A stretch of 32,080 bases of DNA from Thiomicrorhabdus sp. (lineage in GTDB: Bacteria; Pseudomonadota; Gammaproteobacteria; Thiomicrospirales; Thiomicrospiraceae). Position 1 is the stretch's first letter, and every line of letters begins with the position of its first letter. The DNA lies in assembly GCA_021648625.1 (NCBI GenBank), contig JAKISK010000013.1, positions 1 to 32,080 of the forward strand, in the 5' to 3' direction. Shown in pieces: positions 1 to 9,352 of this stretch. The position numbers were made by a program, and so were the translations under genes. The notes beneath the pieces are model-generated. The model was not told where the DNA came from and made no database searches. It saw only the letters and a program-made list of their open reading frames with translations.

Positions 1-347
1 GTATTTTAGGGGAAGTCACCAAAGAGTTTGCAGATATTTTACGACTAGCTGACCATATTTACATGGAAGAACTTGAAGCATGGGATTTGTACGATAAAAC
101 GTCTCAAGCATTTGCCGTGTTCTTGCCTGTTAAATCTGTGGGCGTGGTGGGCGATGCACGTCGTTACGATTACGTGGTGGCACTGCGTGCCGTAGAGACC
201 ATCGATTTTATGACCGCACGTTGGGCGCATCTACCGTATGATTTTTTAGAACATGTTTCAGGTAGAATCATTAATGAAATTCCACGAATTTCGCGAGTAA
301 CCTACGATATTTCGAGCAAACCGCCTGCGACCATTGAGTGGGAATAG
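1..347 (+). CDS. guaA: GMP synthase (glutamine-hydrolysing), C-terminal part; 5' end outside window
   Basis: Frame open from window start; ...[70 protein letters not shown] is the characteristic GuaA C-terminus. Confidence 0.95.
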   Translation, partial: ILGEVTKEFADILRLADHIYMEELEAWDLYDKTSQAFAVFLPVKSVGVVGDARRYDYVVALRAVETIDFMTARWAHLPYDFLEHVSGRIINEIPRISRVTYDISSKPPATIEWE

Positions 348-352
348 TGTTC

Positions 353-383
353 AAAAGGCTTTCATTACGAAAGCCTTTTTTTG
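353..383 (+). terminator. Rho-independent terminator after guaA
   Basis: AAAAGGCTTTC-ATTAC-GAAAGCCTTTTTTT hairpin plus T-run. Confidence 0.85.
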
Positions 384-412
384 TTGCAACAAGTGAATTT
401 AAGTAATCTGAC

Positions 413-943
413 GTGAAAGAGATAAAAATTTCTCCCCCCCCTACATTAACCGATTCTGAAATAGACGAATATTGGATGCAGCACGCTTATACGCTTGCCG
501 ATAAAGCCGCCCAACAAGGCGAAGTGCCTGTGGGCGCCGTATTGGTGCTAGACAATCAACTGATTGCAGAAGGCTGGAACCGTTCCATTCAAAATAATGA
601 CCCCACCGCACATGCCGAAATTATGGCGTTAAAGAGGGGGGGGGATAAAATTGGAAATTATCGCTTGATAGACACAACGCTGTATGTCACTTTAGAGCCT
701 TGCCCTATGTGCGCGGGGGCGATGGTTCATGCGCGTGTCAAACGCTTGGTTTATGGCGCGTTAGATTTAAAAACCGGTGCGGCAGGTTCTGTTTTTAACC
801 TTGTAAATAACAACAAATTAAACCATCAACTCGACATTCATTCAGGTGTCTTAGCACAACCGTGCAGTGAACAAATAAGTGCATTTTTTAAAGCACGCCG
901 TCAAATGCATAAGCGTCATAAAAAACAGTCTAAAAACATCTAA
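413..943 (+). CDS. tadA: tRNA-specific adenosine deaminase (GTG start likely)
   Basis: EVPVGAVLV, HAEIMAL, TLYVTLEPCPMCAGAMVHARVKRLVYGA zinc-deaminase motifs. Confidence 0.94.
   Translation: MKEIKISPPPTLTDSEIDEYWMQHAYTLADKAAQQGEVPVGAVLVLDNQLIAEGWNRSIQNNDPTAHAEIMALKRGGDKIGNYRLIDTTLYVTLEPCPMCAGAMVHARVKRLVYGALDLKTGAAGSVFNLVNNNKLNHQLDIHSGVLAQPCSEQISAFFKARRQMHKRHKKQSKNI
424..441 (-). repeat. G8-AGAAATTTTTA motif (dispersed poly-G/AT motif, site a)
   Basis: + strand TAAAAATTTCTCCCCCCCC region; reverse complement GGGGGGGGAGAAATTTTTA. Confidence 0.8.
636..652 (+). repeat. G9-ATAAAATT motif (site b)
   Basis: GGGGGGGGGATAAAATT inside tadA. Confidence 0.8.
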
Positions 944-1050
944 ATCCGTAACTTCAATGTGAACAGTAGGGTAAATGCTTATTGCCTCATGTTTGAAACA
1001 GTGCGAATATAGCTTGGTTAAAAAAACCTGTTTAAGGCAAAAAAAAAATT

Positions 1051-1626
1051 ATGCAAATAAGCGTTGACCCTGCCGAAGGCATTACCACCATAAAAATTTT
1101 ACCGGGCGAGTTTTACGTTTCTCAAAAAAATGAACGCATTGAGACCATATTAGGTTCCTGCATCTCAGCTTGCGTAAGAGACCCTGTGGCTGGTGTGGGG
1201 GGCATGAATCATTTTATGCTTCCCGTCAATAAAAACACGCGGGATGCGCAAGAGCTGTCCGATGCCAATCGATACGGCAACTTTGCAATGGAAAATCTTG
1301 TAAATACCTTATTATCAAAGGGTGCTAAACGAGAGCGGCTGGAGTTTAAATTGTTTGGTGGCGGCCGTATTATGAGCTCCATGACAAACATTGGTTGGTA
1401 TAACATTGGGTTTGCGTTTGACTATATTTATACCGAAGGCTTTAAAATTGTATCGCAAGATATTGGCGATATTTACCCGCGAAAGGTCTTGTATTACCCT
1501 TTAAGCGGGCGGGTGCGAGTGAGGCGTTTAAATGCAATGCATAATGAATCGCTTGTCGAACAAGAAAATACTTATATTAATAAAATTGAATCGAAGCCTG
1601 TTGGAGGCGACGTCGAACTTTTTTAA
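1051..1626 (+). CDS. cheD: Chemoreceptor glutamine deamidase CheD
   Basis: LGSCISACVRDPVAGVGGMNHFMLP; KLFGGGRIM; CheD family motifs. Confidence 0.92.
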   Translation: MQISVDPAEGITTIKILPGEFYVSQKNERIETILGSCISACVRDPVAGVGGMNHFMLPVNKNTRDAQELSDANRYGNFAMENLVNTLLSKGAKRERLEFKLFGGGRIMSSMTNIGWYNIGFAFDYIYTEGFKIVSQDIGDIYPRKVLYYPLSGRVRVRRLNAMHNESLVEQENTYINKIESKPVGGDVELF

Positions 1627-1637
1627 GGATGAATGCT

Positions 1638-3719
1638 ATGGATATGATGGAAACTTTTCGCCAAACTTACCTTGAAGAGAGCTTTGAAGGCTTGGATTTG
1701 ATGGAAACAGGCTTGTTAAATCTGCCAGAAGGTGTTCCCGATAATGAAAAAATTAATGAAATATTTCGTGCCGCACACTCCATAAAAGGCGGGAGTGGCA
1801 CGTTTGGGTTTAGCGAAATTGCAGGGTTTACCCACGTACTAGAAACGCTACTGGATGAGATGCGTGATGGTCGCCGTGAAGTGACGCAAGAGTCCACGGA
1901 TGCCATGTTGGCGGCGGTCGATATATTAAGAGACATGCTCACCAAACTGCAAAATCATGAGCCGATTGATGAAGTGCGTGCCGCAGAAGTTCAAAATCAA
2001 ATGGAAGTTATTTTAGGCAGTGCAGAAGCCGAAGGGGGGGGAGAAAATTCTGAAGAGGTGGTGGTTGCAACGGGCGGAGAATGGGCGATTCAAATATTGC
2101 CTGAAAAAGAGCTACTGCAAACAGGAAATGAGCCGCTTCGTATTTTTCGTGAACTTGAAACCTTGGGTGAATTAAGCGTTAAGGTCGACTTAGACGCTTT
2201 ACCAGACCTAGCCACGTTTGACCCCGAATCGTTATACATTAAATGGGAATTAACCCTGTCTGGCGATTCGGTTACAGAAGATGCCATTAAAGAAGTGTTT
2301 GAATGGATTGATGGCGATGGCGCTGAAATTATTATTACCGCACCTGCTGTGGCAAAAAAGCCCGTAGTGGAAACCGTGCCTGATCCGATCAAGGATGAGG
2401 ATAAACCGCCTGAAAAAACGGCAATAAAAGCAAAAGAAGCACCTAAAAAAGCAAAAAAATCGGCCGCCCAACCTGCCGCTAAAGCAGCCCCAAAACAAGA
2501 AGGGTCTATTCGTGTTGATCTGAGTAAAATAGATCAAATGGTAAACCTAGTGGGCGAGCTGGTTATTACCCAATCCATGTTGAGTCAGTTTGGTGAATAC
2601 GCCGAAGAAGCCAGCGATAATAATGCCGAAGGGGACTTTAGTTGGGTGGATAAACTCAAAGAAGGATTAATGCATTTAGAACGTCACACCCGAGAGTTGC
2701 AAGAGAGTGTGATGAACATCCGAATGCTCCCCGTGAGTTTTGCCTTTAACCGTATGCCCAGAATCGTGCATGATGTGAGCCAAAAACTAGGCAAAGAGAT
2801 AGACCTAGTAATGGAAGGCGAAGGCACCGAGCTAGATAAAACCATGTTGGAACAACTTACCGATCCATTGGTGCATATCGTACGAAACTCAATCGATCAT
2901 GGAATTGAAATACCTGATGTCCGTATTGCAGCGGGCAAGCCCGCCATGGGAACCGTAAAAATGGCCGCCTTTCATCAGGGAGGTAATATCATGATTCAAA
3001 TTACCGATGATGGCGCAGGCATTGATCATGAAGTGATTGAAGCCAAAGCCATTGAAAAAGGCGTAATTGAAGAAGATCATAATTTAACCCAAGATGAAAT
3101 TATTAACTTAATCTTTAATGCAGGGTTTTCAACCGCCGATGTTGTGAGTGATATATCGGGTCGTGGGGTAGGCATGGACGTAGTGCGCCGTAATATTAAA
3201 GGCTTAGGTGGCTCGGTAGATGTTAAAACCAAGTTAGGGGAAGGCAGTGTTTTCACGATCAGCTTACCACTCACGCTTGCCATTTTGGACGGCCAGTTGT
3301 GTACCGTTGGCAGTCAAACCTTTGTATTCCCACTGTTGTCTATTATTGAATCCATTCAGGTCGATCAGTCTTTAGTAAAAGGAATTGCGGGAGAAAGTGA
3401 ACTGTATAAATTACGAGACAGCTACATTCCTGTTATTCGACTGCATGAAAAATTGGGTGTGGAAGATTCCAAAAAAGAGTTATCCGATGGCCTATTAGTG
3501 GTCGTTGAATCCTCTGGACAGCGAGCAGGGATTTTTGTAGACGACCTACTGGGTCAACAACAAGTTGTCATTAAAAGTTTAGAGAATAACTTTATGAAAA
3601 TTGCAGGCGTGGCAGGCGCGACGATATTAGGTGATGGATCGGTTTCGCTTATTTTAGATGTGATGGACACGGTTTCAAACCATAAAGCACCCGCACCTGC
3701 TTCGTTAAATGTTGCTTAA
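1638..3719 (+). CDS. cheA: Chemotaxis histidine kinase CheA (track ORF starts 1629; AAGGA suggests ATG at 1638)
   Basis: HPt AAHSIKGGSGTFGF, N-box VHIVRNSIDHGIE, GRGVGMDVV, C-terminal CheW-like domain. Confidence 0.94.
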   Translation: MDMMETFRQTYLEESFEGLDLMETGLLNLPEGVPDNEKINEIFRAAHSIKGGSGTFGFSEIAGFTHVLETLLDEMRDGRREVTQESTDAMLAAVDILRDMLTKLQNHEPIDEVRAAEVQNQMEVILGSAEAEGGGENSEEVVVATGGEWAIQILPEKELLQTGNEPLRIFRELETLGELSVKVDLDALPDLATFDPESLYIKWELTLSGDSVTEDAIKEVFEWIDGDGAEIIITAPAVAKKPVVETVPDPIKDEDKPPEKTAIKAKEAPKKAKKSAAQPAAKAAPKQEGSIRVDLSKIDQMVNLVGELVITQSMLSQFGEYAEEASDNNAEGDFSWVDKLKEGLMHLERHTRELQESVMNIRMLPVSFAFNRMPRIVHDVSQKLGKEIDLVMEGEGTELDKTMLEQLTDPLVHIVRNSIDHGIEIPDVRIAAGKPAMGTVKMAAFHQGGNIMIQITDDGAGIDHEVIEAKAIEKGVIEEDHNLTQDEIINLIFNAGFSTADVVSDISGRGVGMDVVRRNIKGLGGSVDVKTKLGEGSVFTISLPLTLAILDGQLCTVGSQTFVFPLLSIIESIQVDQSLVKGIAGESELYKLRDSYIPVIRLHEKLGVEDSKKELSDGLLVVVESSGQRAGIFVDDLLGQQQVVIKSLENNFMKIAGVAGATILGDGSVSLILDVMDTVSNHKAPAPASLNVA
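2034..2049 (+). repeat. G8-AGAAAATT motif (site c)
   Basis: GGGGGGGGAGAAAATT in the cheA inter-domain linker. Confidence 0.8.
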
Positions 3720-3739
3720 ATTTATAGGACAGTAAAATA

Positions 3740-4321
3740 ATGGCCAGTCATGAGTTAGCCTTAGGGGCTAAAGAAGTTCAAGAAACCATTTTGATGTTAA
3801 ATTTATCCGTTGCTCAAATTGAGTTATCGATTTCAGATGGTGATAATTCAGTCAATACCTTGATTGATTCGTTTGCATTTATGTCTGAGCACATTCAGCA
3901 AATTCAAGCCAGCAGTCAACAGATTGCAGACTTGGCAAACGATGAAAGTGAAGGGGGTATAAATGAACAACAATCACGGTTAATTAACGAAGCCTCAGAG
4001 CTTTCAGCCAAAATGCAACAAGCCGTGATTGCCTTTCAATTTTACGACAAATTAAGTCAACGTTTAGAGCACGTCTCTCGCGGGTTATCGGCGCTGGCAG
4101 AGATTGTCTCACATGAAATGCACGTTAAAGACGAAGCGCAATGGGAGCGTTTTAAAGCCACCGTTCGCAAAGGCACCACCATGCGAGAAGAGGAAGAACT
4201 CTTTGAATTAATCTTTGACATGAACATGCCCGTTAATGAAGCCATTGCCGTCATGAAAGAGCGCATGCGAGAACGAATGAATGAAGAAGATAATGCGGAT
4301 GATGATATTGATTTCTTTTAA
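3740..4321 (+). CDS. Candidate CheZ-like chemotaxis phosphatase / CheA-associated protein
   Basis: Directly after cheA; helical protein with AVIAFQFYDKLSQRLEHV segment and acidic-hydrophobic C-terminus ADDDIDFF. Confidence 0.55.
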   Translation: MASHELALGAKEVQETILMLNLSVAQIELSISDGDNSVNTLIDSFAFMSEHIQQIQASSQQIADLANDESEGGINEQQSRLINEASELSAKMQQAVIAFQFYDKLSQRLEHVSRGLSALAEIVSHEMHVKDEAQWERFKATVRKGTTMREEEELFELIFDMNMPVNEAIAVMKERMRERMNEEDNADDDIDFF

Positions 4322-4346
4322 TCATTGATTTACGTTTTTAACGAAT

Positions 4347-4377
4347 AAAAAAGCACAGAAATTTCTGTGCTTTTTTT
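4347..4377 (+). terminator. Rho-independent terminator
   Basis: AAAAAAGCACAGAAATTTCTGTGCTTTTTTT. Confidence 0.88.
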
Positions 4378-4460
4378 GTTTTAAAGCCTTGAAAAAAAAA
4401 GGCTAACCCCTATTGAGTAGGCAGTTAATAATTTTAATTTTTCAAAATGGAGAATCCCTG

Positions 4461-6359
4461 ATGAGTACAACAGAAACCCATGCGTTTCAAACCGAAGTGA
4501 ATCAACTGTTAAAATTAATGATTCATGCGCTCTATTCAAACAAAGAAATATTTTTGCGTGAGTTAGTTTCTAATGCGTCTGATGCATTGGATAAATTACG
4601 TTTTGAAGCCGTGTCTAATGATGCGTTAACCGAAGGTGAAGAAGAACTTTACATTCAGGTTGAGTTTGACAAAGAGGGCGGTACGGTCACGATCTCAGAT
4701 AACGGTATTGGGATGACACGCGATGAAGTCATTGCCAATATTGGAACCATTGCAAATTCAGGAACCAAAAAGTTTTTAGAGAATATGACGGGCGACCAAG
4801 CCAAAGATTCACATTTGATTGGTCAGTTTGGAGTAGGGTTTTATTCCTCCTTTATTGTTGCAGACGAAGTGACCCTCATTACTCGTAAAGCGGGTAGCCC
4901 TGTTGGTGAAGCCACTAAATGGATCTCTCAAGGTGAAGGCGAGTTTACGTTAGAAACCGTAGAAAAAACGCAAAAAGGAACCGAAATCACGTTGCATATC
5001 AAAGAAGATATGAGCGAATTTTTAGAAGAAGCGCGTTTAAAAAACATCATTACCACCTATTCTGATCACATTAGCTTTCCAATCAAAATGCCCGCCTCAG
5101 AGTGGGACGAAGAAGCCAAAGAGCAAAAACCAATCGGTAAGTTTGAGCAGGTTAACAAAGCCACGGCACTTTGGACACAATCCAAGTCGGATTTAAGTGA
5201 AGAAGATTATAAAAACTTTTATCAAACCCTAACGCATGATTTTGAAGAGCCAATGGTGCATTTGCATAACAAGGTAGAAGGAACGCTGGAATACACCTCT
5301 TTACTGTATATTCCTAAAAAAGCCCCGTTTGATTTGTACGAGCGTGATCGTCGTTACGGCCTAAAACTGTATGTAAAACGTGTCTTCATTATGGACGATA
5401 CCGAACAGCTAATGCCCTCTTACTTACGCTTTATTAAAGGGGTGATTGATTCAGCAGATTTACCGTTGAATGTATCGCGTGAAATTTTGCAGAGCAATAA
5501 AGTCGTCGATAAAATTCGTTCCGCCTCCGTTAAACGTATTTTAACGGCACTTACCAAAATGGCAAACAACAAAGATGACCAAGAAAACTACAATCTTTTT
5601 TGGGATCAGTTTGGTCAAGTTATGAAAGAAGGGCTGGTTGAAGATTTTGCCAACAAAGACAAAATCGCCAAACTGGTTCGTTTTGCCTCAACGCACGATG
5701 AAAGCACGCAAGAGCAACGTGTATCGTTTGAGCAGTACGTTGACCGCATGAAAGCGGATCAAGAAAGCATTTATTACATTGTTGCGGATACTCATGCCGC
5801 CGCAAAAGGCAGCCCGCATCTTGAAATGTTTCGTAAAAAAGGCATTGAAGTTATTTTGTTGTCCGATCGTATTGATGAGTGGCTTGTCTCTCACTTAACT
5901 GACTTTGAAGGCAAAGCACTTAAATCCATCACCTCTGCGGATTTAAAAGAGTTTGAAGACGAGGCCGAAAAAGACCTGTCCGAAGATGAAAAGAAAACCC
6001 GTGATGATTTAGTCGGTCGCATTAAAAGTGCCATTGAAGAGTCCGTTTCCGATGTACGCATGACCACTCGTTTAACCGATTCACCCGCGTGTGTGGTGAG
6101 TGCCGAAGGCGATATGTCCGCGCACATGGTTCGCATGATGGAGCAAATGGGACAATCCATTCCAAAACAAAAACCCGTTTTAGAGCTAAACCCAGACCAT
6201 GCACTGGTTAAAAAGCTAGAAAATATTAAAGACGATAAAAAGCTAAAAGAGTGGTCATTGTTCTTGTTAGAGCAAGCGAAATTGGCCGAAGGCGATACCT
6301 TAGAAAACCCAGCGGACTTTATTAAGCGTATGAACGCGTTATTAAGCGAAGCACTTTAA
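4461..6359 (+). CDS. htpG: Hsp90 chaperone HtpG (track ORF begins at 4413 TTG; GGAGAA then ATG at 4461 is more likely)
   Basis: [68 protein letters not shown]. Confidence 0.97.
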
Positions 6360-6364
6360 TACTA

Positions 6365-6525
6365 TGAGACCTTTGCACGAAAGGATGTACGGATAAAAAA
6401 GGCTAAAATATACCTGATTTTCGTTGAAAACCTTGTGAATAGCTAGCTATTCCCTGTGGTTCCCGCCTCAATCAGACATATTTTATCACTTTTTTCTCTC
6501 GCACCCCTCACGTGCAAAGGTCTCA
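6365..6525. mobile_element. MITE-like element with long imperfect inverted repeats (IS5-family-type ends), flanked by CTA
   Basis: TGAGACCTTTGCACG...CGTGCAAAGGTCTCA ends; similarity of both arms extends about 55 bp; CTA at 6362-6364 and 6526-6528; no ORF. Confidence 0.75.
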
Positions 6526-6550
6526 CTATAAAAAATAGTTTTTAAAATTT

Positions 6551-6590
6551 AAAACCCCAAATAACCAAGTAAGGTTATTTGGGGTTTTTT
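6551..6590 (+). terminator. Rho-independent terminator
   Basis: AAAACCCCAAATAACC-AAGTAA-GGTTATTTGGGGTTTTTT. Confidence 0.88.
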
Positions 6591-6681
6591 CGTTTTAGAG
6601 CAACGCGTTACATCAAAATGTGGCACAATAGCGCCCATTCAGTCCCCCTAATAATAATTATAATTGAGCAGGAAAAATATT

Positions 6682-8286
6682 TTGATTTCAACCGCAAACA
6701 TTACCATGCAATTTGGTGAAAAACCCCTTTTTGAAAACATCTCTGTTAAATTTGGAGAAGGCAAACGTTACGGCCTAATTGGCGCTAATGGGTGTGGAAA
6801 ATCAACCTTTATGAAAATACTAGGGGGCGATTTAGAACAAACCAATGGCGTGGTGAGCATTGATGAAAACGTGCGCGTAGGTAAGTTAAAGCAAGATCAA
6901 TTTGCTTACGAAGAATACAGTGTAATCGACACCGTAATCATGGGTCAAGAAGAGCTGTGGGAAGTAAAGCGTGAGCGTGACCGTATTTACAGCTTACCCG
7001 CCATGAGCGAAACCGAAGGCATGTTGGTCGCAGACCTAGAAATACAATTTGGTGAAATGGACGGTTACACCGCCGAATCGCGTGCGGGAGAGCTATTACT
7101 TGGCCTAGAAATTCCTGTCGAACAGCATTTTGGACCCATGAGTGAAGTGGCACCCGGTTGGAAATTACGCGTGCTATTAGCGCAAGCACTGTTTGCAGAT
7201 CCCGATATTTTACTGCTCGATGAGCCAACCAACAACTTAGACATGAACACCATCCGTTGGTTAGAAAACGTGCTAAATGAACGCAAAAGCACCATGATCA
7301 TTATCTCGCATGATCGTCACTTCCTAAACAGCGTGTGTACCCACATGGCCGATTTAGACTATGGTGAACTGCGTGTTTACCCAGGAAACTACGATCAATA
7401 CATGACCGCTGCCGCCATGATTCAAGATCAACTACACTCCGATAACGCCAAAAAACAAACCCAAATTAATGATCTCAAAAGCTTTGTAAGCCGTTTTTCG
7501 GCCAATGCCTCCAAAGCAAAACAGGCCACGTCAAGAGCCAAATTGCTGGATAAAATAGAGCTAACCGAAATCAAAGCCTCCAGTCGAGTCAATCCCTTTA
7601 TACGTTTTGAGCAAGACAAAAAACTATTTCGTACCGCATTAGAAATCAAAAAACTCAACAAAACCTATTCGGACAACGAAGGGGACAACAACGAAGTGCT
7701 TAACAACCTAGAGCTAATGCTAGAAGTAAAAGAACGTTTAGCCGTGATAGGTCCCAACGGAGTTGGTAAAACCACCTTACTTAAATGTTTAATGGGCGAG
7801 ACAGAACTCACCTCGGGAACCATTAAATGGTCCGAAAATGTAAAGTTAGGCTATTACGCACAAGATCACGCCAGCGATTTTGAAGAAGATATGAGCTTAA
7901 TGGACTGGATGGGGCAGTGGAAGCAAAAAGGCGATGACGAACAATCCCTTCGTGCCGTGCTAGGGCGTTTATTATTCTCACAAAAAGACATCGATAAATC
8001 CGTTAAAGTTCTGTCAGGGGGCGAACAAGGGCGCATGTTATTTGGTAAGTTAATGCTGCAAAAACCAAATATTCTCATCATGGATGAACCCACCAATCAC
8101 CTAGACATGGAATCCATCGAATCGCTTAACCAAGCAATGATTGATTTTCCAGGCACCATTATCTTTGTTTCACACGATAGAGAGTTTGTATCATCCCTAG
8201 CAACACGCTTATTGGTACTAAACGACAACGATTACTTTGATTTTAGAGGTGATTATGAGTCCTATTTGTCTACATTAATTAATTGA
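6682..8286 (+). CDS. ybiT: ABC-F family ATPase, YbiT-like (track ORF starts 6664; TTG at 6682 preceded by AGGAAA better matches the family start)
   Basis: [45 protein letters not shown]; two ABC cassettes; linker between them. Confidence 0.88.
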   Translation: MISTANITMQFGEKPLFENISVKFGEGKRYGLIGANGCGKSTFMKILGGDLEQTNGVVSIDENVRVGKLKQDQFAYEEYSVIDTVIMGQEELWEVKRERDRIYSLPAMSETEGMLVADLEIQFGEMDGYTAESRAGELLLGLEIPVEQHFGPMSEVAPGWKLRVLLAQALFADPDILLLDEPTNNLDMNTIRWLENVLNERKSTMIIISHDRHFLNSVCTHMADLDYGELRVYPGNYDQYMTAAAMIQDQLHSDNAKKQTQINDLKSFVSRFSANASKAKQATSRAKLLDKIELTEIKASSRVNPFIRFEQDKKLFRTALEIKKLNKTYSDNEGDNNEVLNNLELMLEVKERLAVIGPNGVGKTTLLKCLMGETELTSGTIKWSENVKLGYYAQDHASDFEEDMSLMDWMGQWKQKGDDEQSLRAVLGRLLFSQKDIDKSVKVLSGGEQGRMLFGKLMLQKPNILIMDEPTNHLDMESIESLNQAMIDFPGTIIFVSHDREFVSSLATRLLVLNDNDYFDFRGDYESYLSTLIN

Positions 8287-8322
8287 TTATGATCGTTCTA
8301 CGATAGAGCAAATTGATTGCGA

Positions 8323-8353
8323 GGGGGGGGGATAAATTTTATCCCCCCCCCCC
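8323..8353. repeat. Head-to-head inverted pair of the poly-G/AT motif (sites d1 and d2)
   Basis: GGGGGGGGGATAAATTTTATCCCCCCCCCCC, 36 bp after the ybiT stop codon. Confidence 0.88.
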
Positions 8354-8430
8354 ATATCACCACAAAAAAAGACTGTTTTTAGTTTGAAAAGTTTGTTTAA
8401 GGGGGAGCGTCTCTGTTTTCTGTTTTTCCT

Positions 8431-8444
8431 AACGCCTAAATTAT
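8431..8444. repeat. Short direct repeat AACGCCTAAATTAT (partner at 9224-9237)
   Basis: 13/14 match with AACGCCTTAATTAT on the other side of the metallopeptidase gene. Confidence 0.4.
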
Positions 8445-8454
8445 GCGACTTAAT

Positions 8455-9183
8455 TTACACCTTAGTTTTTAAGCTAAAGACACTACTAAATTCTTTACCC
8501 TGCCGTACTTTTGACAACATGGAATACAACTCTTTAGCTGGATATGTAGCCAATATTTCTTGAACTGCGGCCTTTGCTGAACGGTAATTTTTAAGATTTT
8601 CTTCTTTGCTACTCGTCCAAAACTCACTCGGACTATTAAGTGTTTTTACCCTATTGATCTCTTGTTGGCTGAATAACTTATAATCAACCTTATAGTGATC
8701 TCGCAGGTCAACCTGCATTGCGATACCTTCATCAAACCAAGTTGGGATCTTGGTTTGGTAAGTCCAGTAACCTAATATTTCCCTCATTTGTGCATGCATT
8801 AATTCATGCGCAAATAAACTAACATTAATTTTTTGATGGTTAATAACGATATAATTTTTCCAAGGTGCGTTAAAAGCCTTACCTGGAAAATTTCCCAGCC
8901 CAAACTTTTTAGCATTATCTGGTGTTCCAGTTATAACGATTGTTGGCATAGCGGTAAAAGAACCATATTTATTTCTAATTCTCTCTTTTGATTCACTGAG
9001 TAAAATAAGTATTTTTTCAGATTCATTTTTTTCAAGATTTGAGTCTATATAAATATTTTCTGAGACATTATTAAAGTCTGAGTTTTCTATTGTTGAAAGC
9101 CAAAACACATGTGAATAAGCAAATGTTGCACCTGCAAATACAATAGCGACAAACCCAATTACGATTATAGCCAGTTTTTTCAT
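8455..9183 (-). CDS. Membrane-anchored/secreted gluzincin-type metallopeptidase (track ORF begins 9207; AGGAGG precedes ATG at 9183)
   Basis: N-terminal hydrophobic segment; LFAHELMHAQM (HExxH) with downstream WFDEGIAMQ. Confidence 0.7.
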   Translation of the reverse strand: MKKLAIIVIGFVAIVFAGATFAYSHVFWLSTIENSDFNNVSENIYIDSNLEKNESEKILILLSESKERIRNKYGSFTAMPTIVITGTPDNAKKFGLGNFPGKAFNAPWKNYIVINHQKINVSLFAHELMHAQMREILGYWTYQTKIPTWFDEGIAMQVDLRDHYKVDYKLFSQQEINRVKTLNSPSEFWTSSKEENLKNYRSAKAAVQEILATYPAKELYSMLSKVRQGKEFSSVFSLKTKV

Positions 9184-9223
9184 CTGAAACCTCCTGAGTA
9201 GTCTCATTCCTATTTTTACGCAT

Positions 9224-9237
9224 AACGCCTTAATTAT
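9224..9237. repeat. Short direct repeat AACGCCTTAATTAT (partner at 8431-8444)
   Basis: See 8431-8444. Confidence 0.4.
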
Positions 9238-9352
9238 AAAGCTTTTTCTTCAGGCCATAATTCTATTTCCCTCTGTTCTCCAAATGCCTGATTTGCAGTT
9301 AAATATGTTAACTTGTTGTTTCCAATATTTTTAATACCATGGAGTGTCAACA

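Noticed and set aside
4384-4405. Second terminator AAAGCCTTGAAAAAAAAAGGCT before htpG
   Set aside because: Stem short, loop A-rich and no T-run; too weak to call.
8323-8353. Ordinary Rho-independent terminator
   Set aside because: Strong palindrome but no downstream T-run; kept as a motif pair with possible terminator activity rather than called a terminator.
8423-9241. Integron attC sites flanking the metallopeptidase
   Set aside because: Some CCTAACG/GCATAACG resemblance, but I could not assemble R/L box pairs; no integrase seen.
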